Origin: Acidimicrobiales bacterium
GTDB lineage: Bacteria > Actinomycetota > Acidimicrobiia > Acidimicrobiales > VFJN01
Assembly (NCBI GenBank): GCA_016936035.1
Contig: JAFGPU010000405.1
Coordinates: 1 to 8,335 of the forward strand
Direction of reading: 5' to 3'
DNA: 8,335 nt
Positions 1 through 6,000 of this stretch are shown here, piece by piece. A model generated the notes under the pieces. The model ran no database searches. It was not told the DNA's origin and worked only from the letters and a program-made list of their open reading frames with translations. Each line of letters opens with the position of its first letter. The first letter of the stretch is position 1. A program made the translations under genes and the position numbers.

Positions 1-785
1 ACGTCCGCGTCGGGCTCGACGATCACCGGCGAATTCGCTCCCAGCTCGAGCGCGACCTTCTTGCGGGGGGCGGCGGCCGCGATCGACCACCCGACAGGCG
101 CGCTGCCGGTGAAGGTGACCATGCGCGGCACCTCGTGCGCGACGAGCGGGGCGCCGGCCTCCTTGCCCGCGTCGGTCACCACCGACACCCAGTCGGGGGG
201 CAGGCCAGCGTCGATGAGCAGCTCGACGAGCGCCAGGGCCGACAGGGGCGCCTGCGGCGCCGGCTTGAGCACGACGGGGCAGCCGGCGGCCACCGCCGGC
301 GCCACCTTGTGGGCCACGAGGTTGAGCGGGAAGTTGAACGGCGTGATGGCTGCGACGACGCCGAGGGGGACCCGCAGGGCGAAGCCGAGCTTGCCGGCGC
401 CGGAGACCGACGCCTCCATGGGCAGCAGCTCGCCCGACAGGCGCCGGGCCTCGACCGCGGCGAACGTCAGCGTGTCGACGCACCGCCCGGCCTCGGCCCG
501 GGCCGTGCGGATCGGCTTGCCCGACTCGCGGCTGATCGTGCGAGCGAGATCCTCGGTGCGTGACCGGGCGAGGTCGGCCGCCACCTCGAGGACGCGGGCC
601 CGGGCGTGCTGGGGGAAGTCGTCGCGGGCGAGCGCGGCGGCGGCCGCCGTGCAGGCGCGGTCGACCTCGGCCTCGCCGCAGAGCGGCACCTCGGCCACCG
701 TCTCGTGACCGAACGGGTTGGTGACCGGGACGGACGCCGCGGTCGTGACGAGCTCGCCGGCGAGGCGGATCGGGGTCTGGTCCAC
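1..785 (-). CDS. Aldehyde dehydrogenase (ALDH superfamily), N-terminal 261 residues; cut by window edge
   Basis: NAD(P)-dependent oxidation of an aldehyde to a carboxylic acid in the cytoplasm. Reading the minus strand from GTG at 785 gives 261 codons with no stop. Visible ALDH landmarks: ITPFNFPLN, whose Asn151 should stabilise the thiohemiacetal; VVLKPAP, whose Lys174 contacts the cofactor; FTGSAPVGW, the glycine motif of the Rossmann region; and LELGANSPVIV, whose Glu247 is the general base. The catalytic Cys normally lies about 34 residues after this Glu and is therefore outside the window. The LELGANSPVIV and PLGVVAAITPFNFPLN wording recalls the lactaldehyde/phosphonoacetaldehyde-type branch more than betaine-aldehyde enzymes, but substrate is not assigned. 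The GTG start is supported by GAGGAG five bases upstream, inside the 14-bp gap after the amidase stop, so it is the third gene of the leftward operon. Family call is firm; substrate is unknown. Confidence 0.93.
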   Translation of the reverse strand, partial: MDQTPIRLAGELVTTAASVPVTNPFGHETVAEVPLCGEAEVDRACTAAAAALARDDFPQHARARVLEVAADLARSRTEDLARTISRESGKPIRTARAEAGRCVDTLTFAAVEARRLSGELLPMEASVSGAGKLGFALRVPLGVVAAITPFNFPLNLVAHKVAPAVAAGCPVVLKPAPQAPLSALALVELLIDAGLPPDWVSVVTDAGKEAGAPLVAHEVPRMVTFTGSAPVGWSIAAAAPRKKVALELGANSPVIVEPDAD

Positions 786-799
786 TGGTGCTCCTCGGA

Positions 800-2191
800 T
801 CAGGTGGGACGGAGGTCGGTGAGGGGGCGGGCGCTCTGGTAGGCGTGGGCGGCCTGCAGCACCCGGGCGTCCGCGTGCCGCGGTCCGACGATCTGCAGCC
901 CGACCGGCAACCCGCCGGCGGTGAAGCCGCAGGGGACCGAGGCCGCCGGCTGCTGGGTGAGGTTGAACGGGTACGAGAACGGGGTCCACGACATCCACCG
1001 TCGCTGCGGCCAGCCCGCCGGCACCTCGCGACCGGCCTCGAAGGCCGCCAGCGGCAACGTCGGCGTGACCAGCAGGTCGTAGCGCTCGTGGAACCGGCCC
1101 ATGAGCACGCCGAGCTCGCCGCGGCGCACCGTCGCCTGCACCACCTCGACACCGGTGCGGCGCCGGCCGTCCTCGATGATCTCGACCAGGCCGGGGTCCA
1201 TGAGCGACACCTCGGCCGCGGGGGCCGACGCGGTGGCGGCCGCGGCGCCGGTGTTCCACAGCGTCGAGAACACCTCGACCGGGTCGTCGAAGCCGGGGTC
1301 GGCCTGCTCGACGTGGGCGCCGAGCTGCTCGAGCACCCCGACGGCGTCACCGACGATGCGGGCCACCTCCGGGTCGACGTCGACCCAGCCGAGGGTGGGG
1401 CTGAAGGCGATGCGCAGGCCCGTCACGCCCGCGCCGAGGTGCGTGCGGAAGGGGCCGGCGGGTGCGAGCTGCGTCCAGTCGCGGGGGTCGGGCTCGGCCA
1501 GCACGTCGAGCATCAGCGCGGCGTCGGCCGCCGTCCAGGTCATCGGGCCGGCATGGGCGAGGGTGCCGTACGGGCTGACGGGCCAGAGCGGCACGACGCC
1601 GTAGGTCGGCTTGTGGCCGACGACGCCCGAGAACCCGGCGGGGATGCGGATCGAGCCGCCCCCGTCGGTGCCGAGGGCCAGGGGCGCCATGCCCAGCGCC
1701 ACCGCCGCGGCGCTGCCCCCGCTCGAGCCGCCGGCCGTGCGCGCCGGGTCCCAGGGGTTGCCGGTGACGCCGGTGGCGGGCGAGTCGGTGACGCCCTTCC
1801 AGCCCAGCTCGGGGGTCGTCGTCTTGCCCACCAGGGTGGCCCCGTGGCGCCGGAGCGCGCTGACCACCGGGCTGTCGTCCTCCCAGGGCTGGTCGGGGTC
1901 GACCAGCTGCGAACCCCGGCGTGTCGGCCACCCGCGGGTGAGGAACACGTCCTTGACCGCCACCGGCACGCCGTCGACGAGCCCGGCCGGTTCGCCCCGC
2001 TGCCAGCGCCGTTCGGCGTCACGGGCGCTGGCCAGTGCGGTGTCGGGGTCGACCACGCAGAAGGCGTTGACCGCGCCGTCGAGCTCGTCGATGCGGGCCA
2101 GGCACGCCTCGGCCGCCTCGACGGGCGACAGCGACCGGTCGGCGAAGCGGTCGAGCAGCTCGGTGGCGGTCAGGTTGTGGATGTCGGTCAC
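800..2191 (-). CDS. Amidase-signature family hydrolase
   Basis: 463-residue enzyme of the amidase signature (AS) family, which hydrolyses C-N amide bonds with a Ser-cisSer-Lys triad; cytoplasmic, with no signal peptide. The triad is intact: Lys80 in PVAVKDVF, Ser156 in AGGSSGGSAA and nucleophile Ser180 in TDGGGSIRIPA. The Ser156-Ser180 spacing of 24 matches GatA-type enzymes. Length is normal for a stand-alone amidase. There is no GatB or GatC nearby, so a metabolic amidase is more likely than the Glu-tRNA amidotransferase subunit. The GTG start at 2191 is chosen because it overlaps the upstream dehydrogenase stop in a GTGA, is preceded by AGAGGG seven bases away, and gives the expected N-terminus (LTATELLDRFADRSLSPVEA). 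An upstream in-frame extension to 2365 lies wholly inside the dehydrogenase gene. The substrate amide is unknown; neighbours suggest a role in carbon or nitrogen scavenging. Confidence 0.93.
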   Translation of the reverse strand: MTDIHNLTATELLDRFADRSLSPVEAAEACLARIDELDGAVNAFCVVDPDTALASARDAERRWQRGEPAGLVDGVPVAVKDVFLTRGWPTRRGSQLVDPDQPWEDDSPVVSALRRHGATLVGKTTTPELGWKGVTDSPATGVTGNPWDPARTAGGSSGGSAAAVALGMAPLALGTDGGGSIRIPAGFSGVVGHKPTYGVVPLWPVSPYGTLAHAGPMTWTAADAALMLDVLAEPDPRDWTQLAPAGPFRTHLGAGVTGLRIAFSPTLGWVDVDPEVARIVGDAVGVLEQLGAHVEQADPGFDDPVEVFSTLWNTGAAAATASAPAAEVSLMDPGLVEIIEDGRRRTGVEVVQATVRRGELGVLMGRFHERYDLLVTPTLPLAAFEAGREVPAGWPQRRWMSWTPFSYPFNLTQQPAASVPCGFTAGGLPVGLQIVGPRHADARVLQAAHAYQSARPLTDLRPT

Positions 2192-3174
2192 GGGAGGGCC
2201 CTCTCTGCGGCGGCGGTGCCCGCCGGCGCGTGGACGACGTCGTGCAACGGCTCGCCGGCGAGGTAGCGCCGCAGGTTGGCGACGAACGCGTCGGCGAGCG
2301 CCGTGCGCCATCCGACGACGTCGCCGGCCTGGTGCGGCGAGACGATGACGCCGGGGTGGTCCCACAGCGGGCTGTCGGGCGGGAGGGGCTCGGTGGCGAA
2401 CACGTCGAGCGCCGCGCCGTCCACCCGCCCCGACGAGAGCGCCCGCACGAGCGCGGCCTCGTCGACGATCTCGCCGCGGCCGACGTTGACGAGGCGCGCC
2501 CCCGGTGGCATGGCGGCGAACGCGGCGTCGTCGAACATGCCCGCGGTGTCGGGCGTCAACGGCGCGGTGACGACGACGACGTCGGCGTCGCCCAGCACGC
2601 GGTGCAGGTCGCCCGCCGCGGCGACCTCGTCGAAGTCGGGGTCGTCCGGGCGAGCCGCGCGGGCCACGCCGCTGACGCGCAGGCCCACGGCCCGGGCCAG
2701 GCGTGCCACCTGCCGGCCGATCGATCCTGCGCCCACCACGACCATGCGCCGGCCCTCGACGCTCTCGCTGTCACGGTGCTGCCAGGTGTGGTGCCGCTGC
2801 AGCTCGAGCGTGCGCGGCAGGCCCTTGGCGAAGGCCAGGGTGGCGAGCAGCACGAACTCGGCGATGCCCCGGTCGAACAGGCCGCGGGTGTTGGTGACCG
2901 TCACCCCCGACGCCGTCACCTCGGGCAGCAGCACGGCGTCGACGCCGGCCGACGCCGCGTGGACCCAGCGCACCGCGGTGGCCGACGGCCACAGGTCGCG
3001 CACCAGCGTGGTGCGGAAGTCCCACACGCCCAGGACCTCGGCGCCGTCGTCGAGGGCCCGGCGCAGCGAGTCGGCGTCGTCGGCCACCCGCACCTCCGCC
3101 AGGGTGTCGGCCTCGTCGAGGCCGGGCGGGCGTGGTTCGCCGGCGGCGACGATGACGGCGACGATGGGGTGCAC
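2188..3174 (-). CDS. D-isomer-specific 2-hydroxyacid dehydrogenase, GhrA-like
   Basis: 328-residue NAD(P)-dependent oxidoreductase that interconverts 2-keto acids and D-2-hydroxy acids. An N-terminal substrate-domain segment (about 1-95) is followed by the Rossmann domain with GAGSIG (148-153). The catalytic set is Arg233 in VNVGRGE, Glu262 in TEPLPPDSPLW and His281 in SPHQAG. The strand after the glycine motif ends in Val-Ala-Arg (Arg172) rather than the acidic residue usual in NAD-specific members. This and the TEPLPPDSPLWDHP stretch resemble glyoxylate/hydroxypyruvate reductase A and hint at NADP(H) use (inference). First gene of the leftward operon; its stop overlaps the amidase start. 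I start it at GTG 3174, 12 bases after GAGAGGA. The longer ATG at 3222 has no ribosome site and lies within the operator and a candidate -10 box, so it is unlikely. The exact keto acid is not known. Confidence 0.9.
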   Translation of the reverse strand: MHPIVAVIVAAGEPRPPGLDEADTLAEVRVADDADSLRRALDDGAEVLGVWDFRTTLVRDLWPSATAVRWVHAASAGVDAVLLPEVTASGVTVTNTRGLFDRGIAEFVLLATLAFAKGLPRTLELQRHHTWQHRDSESVEGRRMVVVGAGSIGRQVARLARAVGLRVSGVARAARPDDPDFDEVAAAGDLHRVLGDADVVVVTAPLTPDTAGMFDDAAFAAMPPGARLVNVGRGEIVDEAALVRALSSGRVDGAALDVFATEPLPPDSPLWDHPGVIVSPHQAGDVVGWRTALADAFVANLRRYLAGEPLHDVVHAPAGTAAAERALP

Positions 3175-3186
3175 GGCCGGGTCCGG

Positions 3187-3193
3187 TCCTCTC
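3187..3193 (-). promoter_or_regulatory. Ribosome binding site deciding the dehydrogenase start
   Basis: On the minus strand this reads GAGAGGA, ending 12 bases before GTG 3174. The spacing is long, but it is the only purine-rich match near the gene start. It favours GTG 3174 over the in-frame ATG at 3222, which has no such site. Confidence 0.5.
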
Positions 3194-3207
3194 GTAGGCG
3201 GGCACGT

Positions 3208-3219
3208 ATTGTCTACAAT
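3208..3219. promoter_or_regulatory. Likely GntR operator shared by divergent genes
   Basis: Perfect inverted repeat ATTGT-CT-ACAAT in the gap between the leftward dehydrogenase operon and the rightward GntR gene. It stands out as AT-rich in a GC-rich background. Its TTGTnTACAA core matches the kind of palindrome bound by FadR/FCD-type GntR regulators (established family knowledge). It overlaps candidate -10 hexamers on both strands, so bound repressor should block both transcripts. That the adjacent GntR protein binds here is inference from position and motif. Confidence 0.7.
3214..3219 (+). promoter_or_regulatory. Candidate -10 box for the GntR gene
   Basis: The plus strand reads TACAAT, one mismatch from TATAAT, and is the right half of the operator palindrome. 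Transcription would begin near 3226, with a leader of about 38 bases before ATG 3264. No good -35 is visible. Because it coincides with the operator arm, autoregulation is likely. Confidence 0.45.
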
Positions 3220-3223
3220 CATA
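3218..3223 (-). promoter_or_regulatory. Candidate -10 box for the leftward operon
   Basis: The minus strand reads TATGAT, one mismatch from TATAAT. Transcription would begin near 3211, leaving a leader of roughly 37 bases that contains the GAGAGGA ribosome site before GTG 3174. No convincing -35 hexamer is seen at 16-18 bases, which is common when an activator or repressor controls the promoter. Confidence 0.45.
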
Positions 3224-3263
3224 CGACCCGACGGGGTGGCCCCGTCGAGGAGAGGATGACCGC

Positions 3264-3938
3264 ATGCCCGACGCCATCCGCAGCCTGGCGCCCATCGACC
3301 GGCGCCCCACCACCGACGTCATCGTCGACGAGCTCCGCGAGCGCATCGTCGACGGCACGCTCACGCCGGGCACCCAGCTGGCCGAGGTCGCCCTCGCCGA
3401 GCAGCTGGGCGTGAGCCGGGGGCCGGTGCGGGAGGCGATGCAGCGCCTCATCCAGGAGGGACTGCTGGTGGCCGAGCGCTACCGCGGCGTGTTCGTGGTC
3501 ACGCTCGACGCGGAGGACGTCGCCGACATCTACGTCGCCCGCGCCGCGGTCGAGCGCGCTGCCGCCGCCGAGGTGGTGCGCGCCGGCGACGCCGAGGTCC
3601 TCGCCGCGCTGGAGGGCCTCGTCGACCGGATGGCCAGCGCGGCGAGCGGGCGGACGTCGTGGCGCCGCCTGGCCGACCTCGACCTGTCGTTCCACGAGAC
3701 GCTCGTCGCGGCCTCCGGCAGCCGGCGCCTGGCCCGCATGTACGACACGCTGGTCGCCGAGACGCGGCTGTGCTTCGTGGCGCTCGAGGCCGACTACCCC
3801 GACTGGAACGACATCGTCGCCGAGCACCAGCGGCTGCTGGCAGCGCTGCGCCAGGGCGACGAGGCCGAGGTGCTGGCGGCGGTCGACGAGCACCTCCACC
3901 TCGCCGAGGCGCGCCGCCGGGCGGTGTCGTCGAGCTAG
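3264..3938 (+). CDS. GntR-family transcriptional regulator, FCD (FadR/VanR) subfamily
   Basis: 224-residue DNA-binding regulator, normal length for the family. The N-terminal winged helix-turn-helix covers about residues 13-80; its recognition-helix motif is GVSRGPVREAMQRLIQEGLL (49-68) and the wing is YRGVFV. The C-terminal all-helical FCD domain (about 84-217) has the usual metal or ligand pocket residues: Asp140 and His144 in DLDLSFHETL, His188 in AEHQRLL and His210 in DEHLHLAE. Members typically sense small carboxylic acids, often intermediates of the pathway they control. The start at ATG 3264 has a strong GAGGAGAGG ribosome site eight bases upstream. It is divergent from the dehydrogenase-amidase-ALDH operon and shares an operator with it, so it is probably the local repressor of that operon, with its substrate or product as effector (inference). 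Confidence 0.94.
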   Translation: MPDAIRSLAPIDRRPTTDVIVDELRERIVDGTLTPGTQLAEVALAEQLGVSRGPVREAMQRLIQEGLLVAERYRGVFVVTLDAEDVADIYVARAAVERAAAAEVVRAGDAEVLAALEGLVDRMASAASGRTSWRRLADLDLSFHETLVAASGSRRLARMYDTLVAETRLCFVALEADYPDWNDIVAEHQRLLAALRQGDEAEVLAAVDEHLHLAEARRRAVSSS

Positions 3939-3939
3939 T

Positions 3940-3953
3940 GCCCTGGCCAGGGC
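3940..3953. terminator. 14-bp perfect palindrome between convergent genes; possible bidirectional terminator
   Basis: GCCCTGGCCAGGGC fills nearly all of the 16-bp gap between the stop of the GntR gene (TAG, 3936-3938) and the stop of the leftward membrane-protein gene (TAG, 3955-3957). As RNA it can fold into a 5-bp GC stem with a GGCC loop on either strand. There is no T-run, so factor-independent termination is unproven. Its placement between tail-to-tail genes is the main support. Confidence 0.4.
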
Positions 3954-3954
3954 C

Positions 3955-4425
3955 CTAGATGCCGGGCGCGTCGGCGACGAGGTCGCGGTCGCGCCGTCGC
4001 CGGTGCACCACGAACACGACGGCCAGCACCGCTGCGACCGCGACCAGGTCGACGATGCCGATCATCCGGTACTGCCGCCGGATGCTGGCGCACGGCTCAC
4101 GCTGCAGGCCCTGGAGCTCGAGGGCGTCGACGGCCTCCGGGCTCGCGACGGCCGACTCGTCCCCACCGAAGGGTGCCGAGCACTGGAACCGGGCCGAGTG
4201 CGGCAGCTGGTTCGGATCGACGGGCTCGGCGCCTTCTCCACCGGGACGGGCCATCGGGGCCTGCGTCGCGCCGTCGAGCGGGACCCAGTCGTCGAACGGC
4301 GTGACCATCGCGTACACGGCGACACCGCCGAAGAGGAGCGCGACGACGACGGCGGCGAGGTACCAGCGGGCCTCGGACGCACGCGGCTGGCTGTCGTCCT
4401 TCTCTGCCCTGTCCGTGCTGACCAT
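3955..4425 (-). CDS. Small two-span membrane protein of unknown function
   Basis: 156-residue protein that I do not recognise as a named family. It has a short charged N-terminus (1-20) and a first hydrophobic span at about 21-41. An acidic, proline-rich loop (about 42-118) holds the only two cysteines, Cys82 and Cys112, which could form a disulfide. A second span follows at about 122-141, then a cytoplasmic basic tail starting HRRRRDRD. By the positive-inside rule the loop faces outside. The start at ATG 4425 is preceded by a weak AGGG; the same frame stays open upstream to 5268, but that extension lies antisense to the macro-domain gene and is not credible. The gene is convergent with the GntR regulator and divergent from the macro-domain gene, 141 bp away. 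Function unknown; a lineage-specific conserved membrane protein is the safest description. Confidence 0.75.
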   Translation of the reverse strand: MVSTDRAEKDDSQPRASEARWYLAAVVVALLFGGVAVYAMVTPFDDWVPLDGATQAPMARPGGEGAEPVDPNQLPHSARFQCSAPFGGDESAVASPEAVDALELQGLQREPCASIRRQYRMIGIVDLVAVAAVLAVVFVVHRRRRDRDLVADAPGI

Positions 4426-4566
4426 CGGTCGGACCCTAGTGGCCGCTGACGCGGCAGCTCCGCATCGCTCGGCGACCGCGCATCGGCGCGGTGCCACCTC
4501 GGTGACGGCATGCATCGACGACACCGGCCACACTGAGCGTGATCGCCATCGCCGGAGGTCGCGGAC
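4426..4566. other. 141-bp divergent intergenic region
   Basis: This gap separates the leftward membrane-protein gene from the rightward macro-domain gene and should hold both promoters. I see no convincing -35/-10 pair. There is a perfect inverted repeat GCCGC-TGAC-GCGGC (4442-4455), and GCATCG occurs three times (4462, 4480, 4512). In such GC-rich DNA these may be chance. A TAGGGT on the minus strand just before the membrane gene is a possible -10. Confidence 0.4.
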
Positions 4567-5121
4567 ATGACGAGCAGCTACGAGCGAACGGTGCACGGCG
4601 TCGTGGTCGAGTTGGTCGAGGGTGACGACATCGCCGCCCAGGCCGGCATCGACGCGGTCGTCAACGCCGCCAACGCCCAGCTCGTGCCGGGTGGCGGCGT
4701 CGCAGGCGCCCTCCACCGGGCCGCCGGTCCCGGACTGGCCGAAGAGTGCGCGCCGCTGGCCCCGATCCGCCCGGGCGAGTGCGTCGTCACCGGTGCGCAC
4801 CGGCTGCCCAACCGGTACGTCATCCACTGCCTCGGACCGGTCCACGGCCGCGACGAGCCCGCCGACGACCTGCTGTCCTCGTGCTACCGGTCCGCGCTGG
4901 AGCTCGCCGAGCAGCAGGGCGTCGAGTCGGTGGCCGTGCCCGCCATCTCGACGGGCGTGTTCGGCTACCCGGTCGACGAGGCCGCCGAGGTGGCCCTGGC
5001 CGCCGTCACCGCCGCCGCGGCCGGGGCTCGCACGGTGCGGCGCATCCGGTTCGTGCTCCGGGGCGCCCCCGCGTTCGACGCCCACCGCCGGGTCCTGGAG
5101 CGGCTCGCGGAGCTCGCCTGA
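4567..5121 (+). CDS. Macro-domain protein (ADP-ribose binding, YmdB/Af1521-like)
   Basis: 184-residue, single-domain cytoplasmic protein. Macro domains bind ADP-ribose and many remove mono-ADP-ribose or deacetylate O-acetyl-ADP-ribose. Motifs in order: EGDDI (18-22, adenine contact), VVNAANAQLVPGGGVAGALH (31-50, distal ribose and glycine-rich loop) and ISTGVFGYP (127-135, diphosphate loop). Overall length and order match E. coli YmdB. The YmdB/MacroD catalytic Asn is present (Asn36), but the catalytic Asp of the GVDG motif is Ala46 here (GCA, 4702-4704). This GGGVA form is like that of the archaeal Af1521-type group, so activity may be weaker, different, or only binding. The ATG is preceded by GGAGG eight bases upstream. 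No ADP-ribosyltransferase or sirtuin is adjacent. A stand-alone role in ADP-ribose metabolism is likely; the substrate is unknown. Confidence 0.92.
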   Translation: MTSSYERTVHGVVVELVEGDDIAAQAGIDAVVNAANAQLVPGGGVAGALHRAAGPGLAEECAPLAPIRPGECVVTGAHRLPNRYVIHCLGPVHGRDEPADDLLSSCYRSALELAEQQGVESVAVPAISTGVFGYPVDEAAEVALAAVTAAAAGARTVRRIRFVLRGAPAFDAHRRVLERLAELA

Positions 5122-5133
5122 GGGCACCGGTCG

Positions 5134-5146
5134 GCACCGGTGGTGC
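5134..5146 (+). terminator. Possible weak hairpin after the macro-domain gene
   Basis: GCACC-GGT-GGTGC can form a 5-bp stem 13 bases after the macro-domain stop. GCACCGGT also occurs just upstream, giving alternative pairings. There is no T-run and the stem is short, so this is only a candidate. Confidence 0.25.
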
Positions 5147-5218
5147 GTCGCGCAGAGCGGCCCTGGAACACCGGGACGTGAACCCGAGCACAACTTCATG
5201 ACAGTCGGCGCGCCCCTA

Positions 5219-5247
5219 TTGCACAGGTTGTGAAAAATCTCTACGGT
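5219..5247 (+). promoter_or_regulatory. Sigma-70-type promoter of the tetR gene, giving a leaderless mRNA
   Basis: TTGCAC (5219-5224) and TACGGT (5242-5247) are separated by exactly 17 bases, in the most AT-rich patch of the window (TGTGAAAAATCT). The expected start point, 7-9 bases after the -10, falls at 5254-5256, which is at the GTG start codon of the TetR gene. No ribosome site precedes that GTG, which agrees with leaderless translation, common in actinobacteria. CACA-GGT-TGTG (5222-5232) inside the promoter is a possible but weak operator. Confidence 0.65.
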
Positions 5248-5255
5248 GCTGCGCT

Positions 5256-5966
5256 GTGGATGAGACATCCGTCACAGCGGCGTCGCCTGACGCGGCCGAG
5301 GCGAAGGGGGCGTCCGATCAGCGAGACGGTCGTCTCACGCGCGCGGCCCGCACCCGGGCGTCGGTGGTCGACGCGCTGCTGACGCTCAACGAACGCGGCA
5401 ACCTGCGGCCCACGGCCCGCGACATCGCCGCCGAGGCGGGCGTGTCGCTGCGCTCGCTCTACGTGCACTTCGACGACCTCGAGGCCCTGTTCGTCGCCGC
5501 CAGCCACCGGCACGCCGAACGCATGCTCGAGGCGCTCCCGCCCATGGTCCTCGAGGGCGACCTCGGGTGCCGGCTCGACGCCTTCATGGTTCGCCGGGCC
5601 CGCATCCACGAGTTCGGCGCCGGCGTCCGGCGCGCGGCGTTGCTGCAGGCGCCGTTCTCGCCCGTGCTGCAGCAGGCCGTGAGCACGGCGCGCCAGGCCC
5701 TGCGCGCCGAGGTCAAGGCGTGCTTCGCGCCCGAGCTCGCCCTCGCCGGCGACGCCGGCCGCGATCGCCTGCTCACGGCGCTCGACATCGCCACCAACTC
5801 GATGACCTGGGAATCGCTCCGCAGCTCGCAGAACCTGACCGTCGACGAGGCCGTCGCGCAGGTGCGCGACATGGTCCTCGCCTTCATCGGTGCCTGGGCG
5901 CCGGCCGCCACCGACGCCCCCGCACCCGCCACGAACACGCCCGCGGACACCGCGCCGTCGGGTTGA
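5256..5966 (+). CDS. TetR-family transcriptional regulator
   Basis: 236-residue regulator. An N-terminal basic region (LTRAARTRASVVDALLTL, about 27-44) leads into the typical TetR helix-turn-helix: PTARDIAAEAGVSLRSLYVHF, residues 52-72, followed by DDLEALF. The rest is a helical ligand and dimer domain (about 80-215), which is divergent and names no ligand. The last 20 or so residues are a low-complexity Ala/Pro/Thr tail. The GTG start at 5256 has no Shine-Dalgarno sequence but sits where the upstream promoter should begin its transcript. The next in-frame start candidate (Val37) would lie inside helix 1, so the N-terminus is secure. It is followed at 34 bp by the Liv-type permease on the same strand, so it likely regulates that importer operon and perhaps itself (inference). 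The effector may be the transported solute or its acyl-CoA. Confidence 0.9.
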   Translation: MDETSVTAASPDAAEAKGASDQRDGRLTRAARTRASVVDALLTLNERGNLRPTARDIAAEAGVSLRSLYVHFDDLEALFVAASHRHAERMLEALPPMVLEGDLGCRLDAFMVRRARIHEFGAGVRRAALLQAPFSPVLQQAVSTARQALRAEVKACFAPELALAGDAGRDRLLTALDIATNSMTWESLRSSQNLTVDEAVAQVRDMVLAFIGAWAPAATDAPAPATNTPADTAPSG

Positions 5967-6000
5967 CACGCCGACTCACATCCGAGGGGAGACACGTGCG

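Noticed and set aside
788..2266. Long plus-strand open frame across the amidase gene
   Set aside because: It is antisense to a well-supported amidase with an intact catalytic triad. Its product is Arg/Gly/Ala-rich low complexity with no motif, the usual shadow frame in GC-rich DNA.
3175..3222. Longer dehydrogenase form starting at ATG 3222
   Set aside because: The ATG is part of a candidate -10 box and abuts the operator, has no ribosome site, and adds 16 residues not expected for the family.
2230..3414. Long plus-strand open frame across the dehydrogenase and the start of the GntR gene
   Set aside because: It is antisense to the dehydrogenase, runs out of frame through the GntR N-terminus, and has no recognisable domain.
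4442..4517. Inverted repeat GCCGC-TGAC-GCGGC and three GCATCG copies in the 141-bp gap
   Set aside because: They are too short for this GC content and have irregular spacing, so I do not claim an operator.
4426..5268. Upstream extension of the membrane-protein frame to 5268 (437 residues)
   Set aside because: The extension runs antisense through the whole macro-domain gene and has no domain. The compact two-span protein starts sensibly at 4425.
5882..5966. Ala/Pro/Thr repeats at the TetR C-terminus as a possible tandem repeat
   Set aside because: No regular period; it is ordinary low-complexity tail sequence.
5890..6000. Earlier in-frame start for the Liv permease at 5890
   Set aside because: It would overlap the tetR 3' end and add a proline-rich stretch foreign to the family. 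ATG 6001 has a ribosome site and begins the expected permease.
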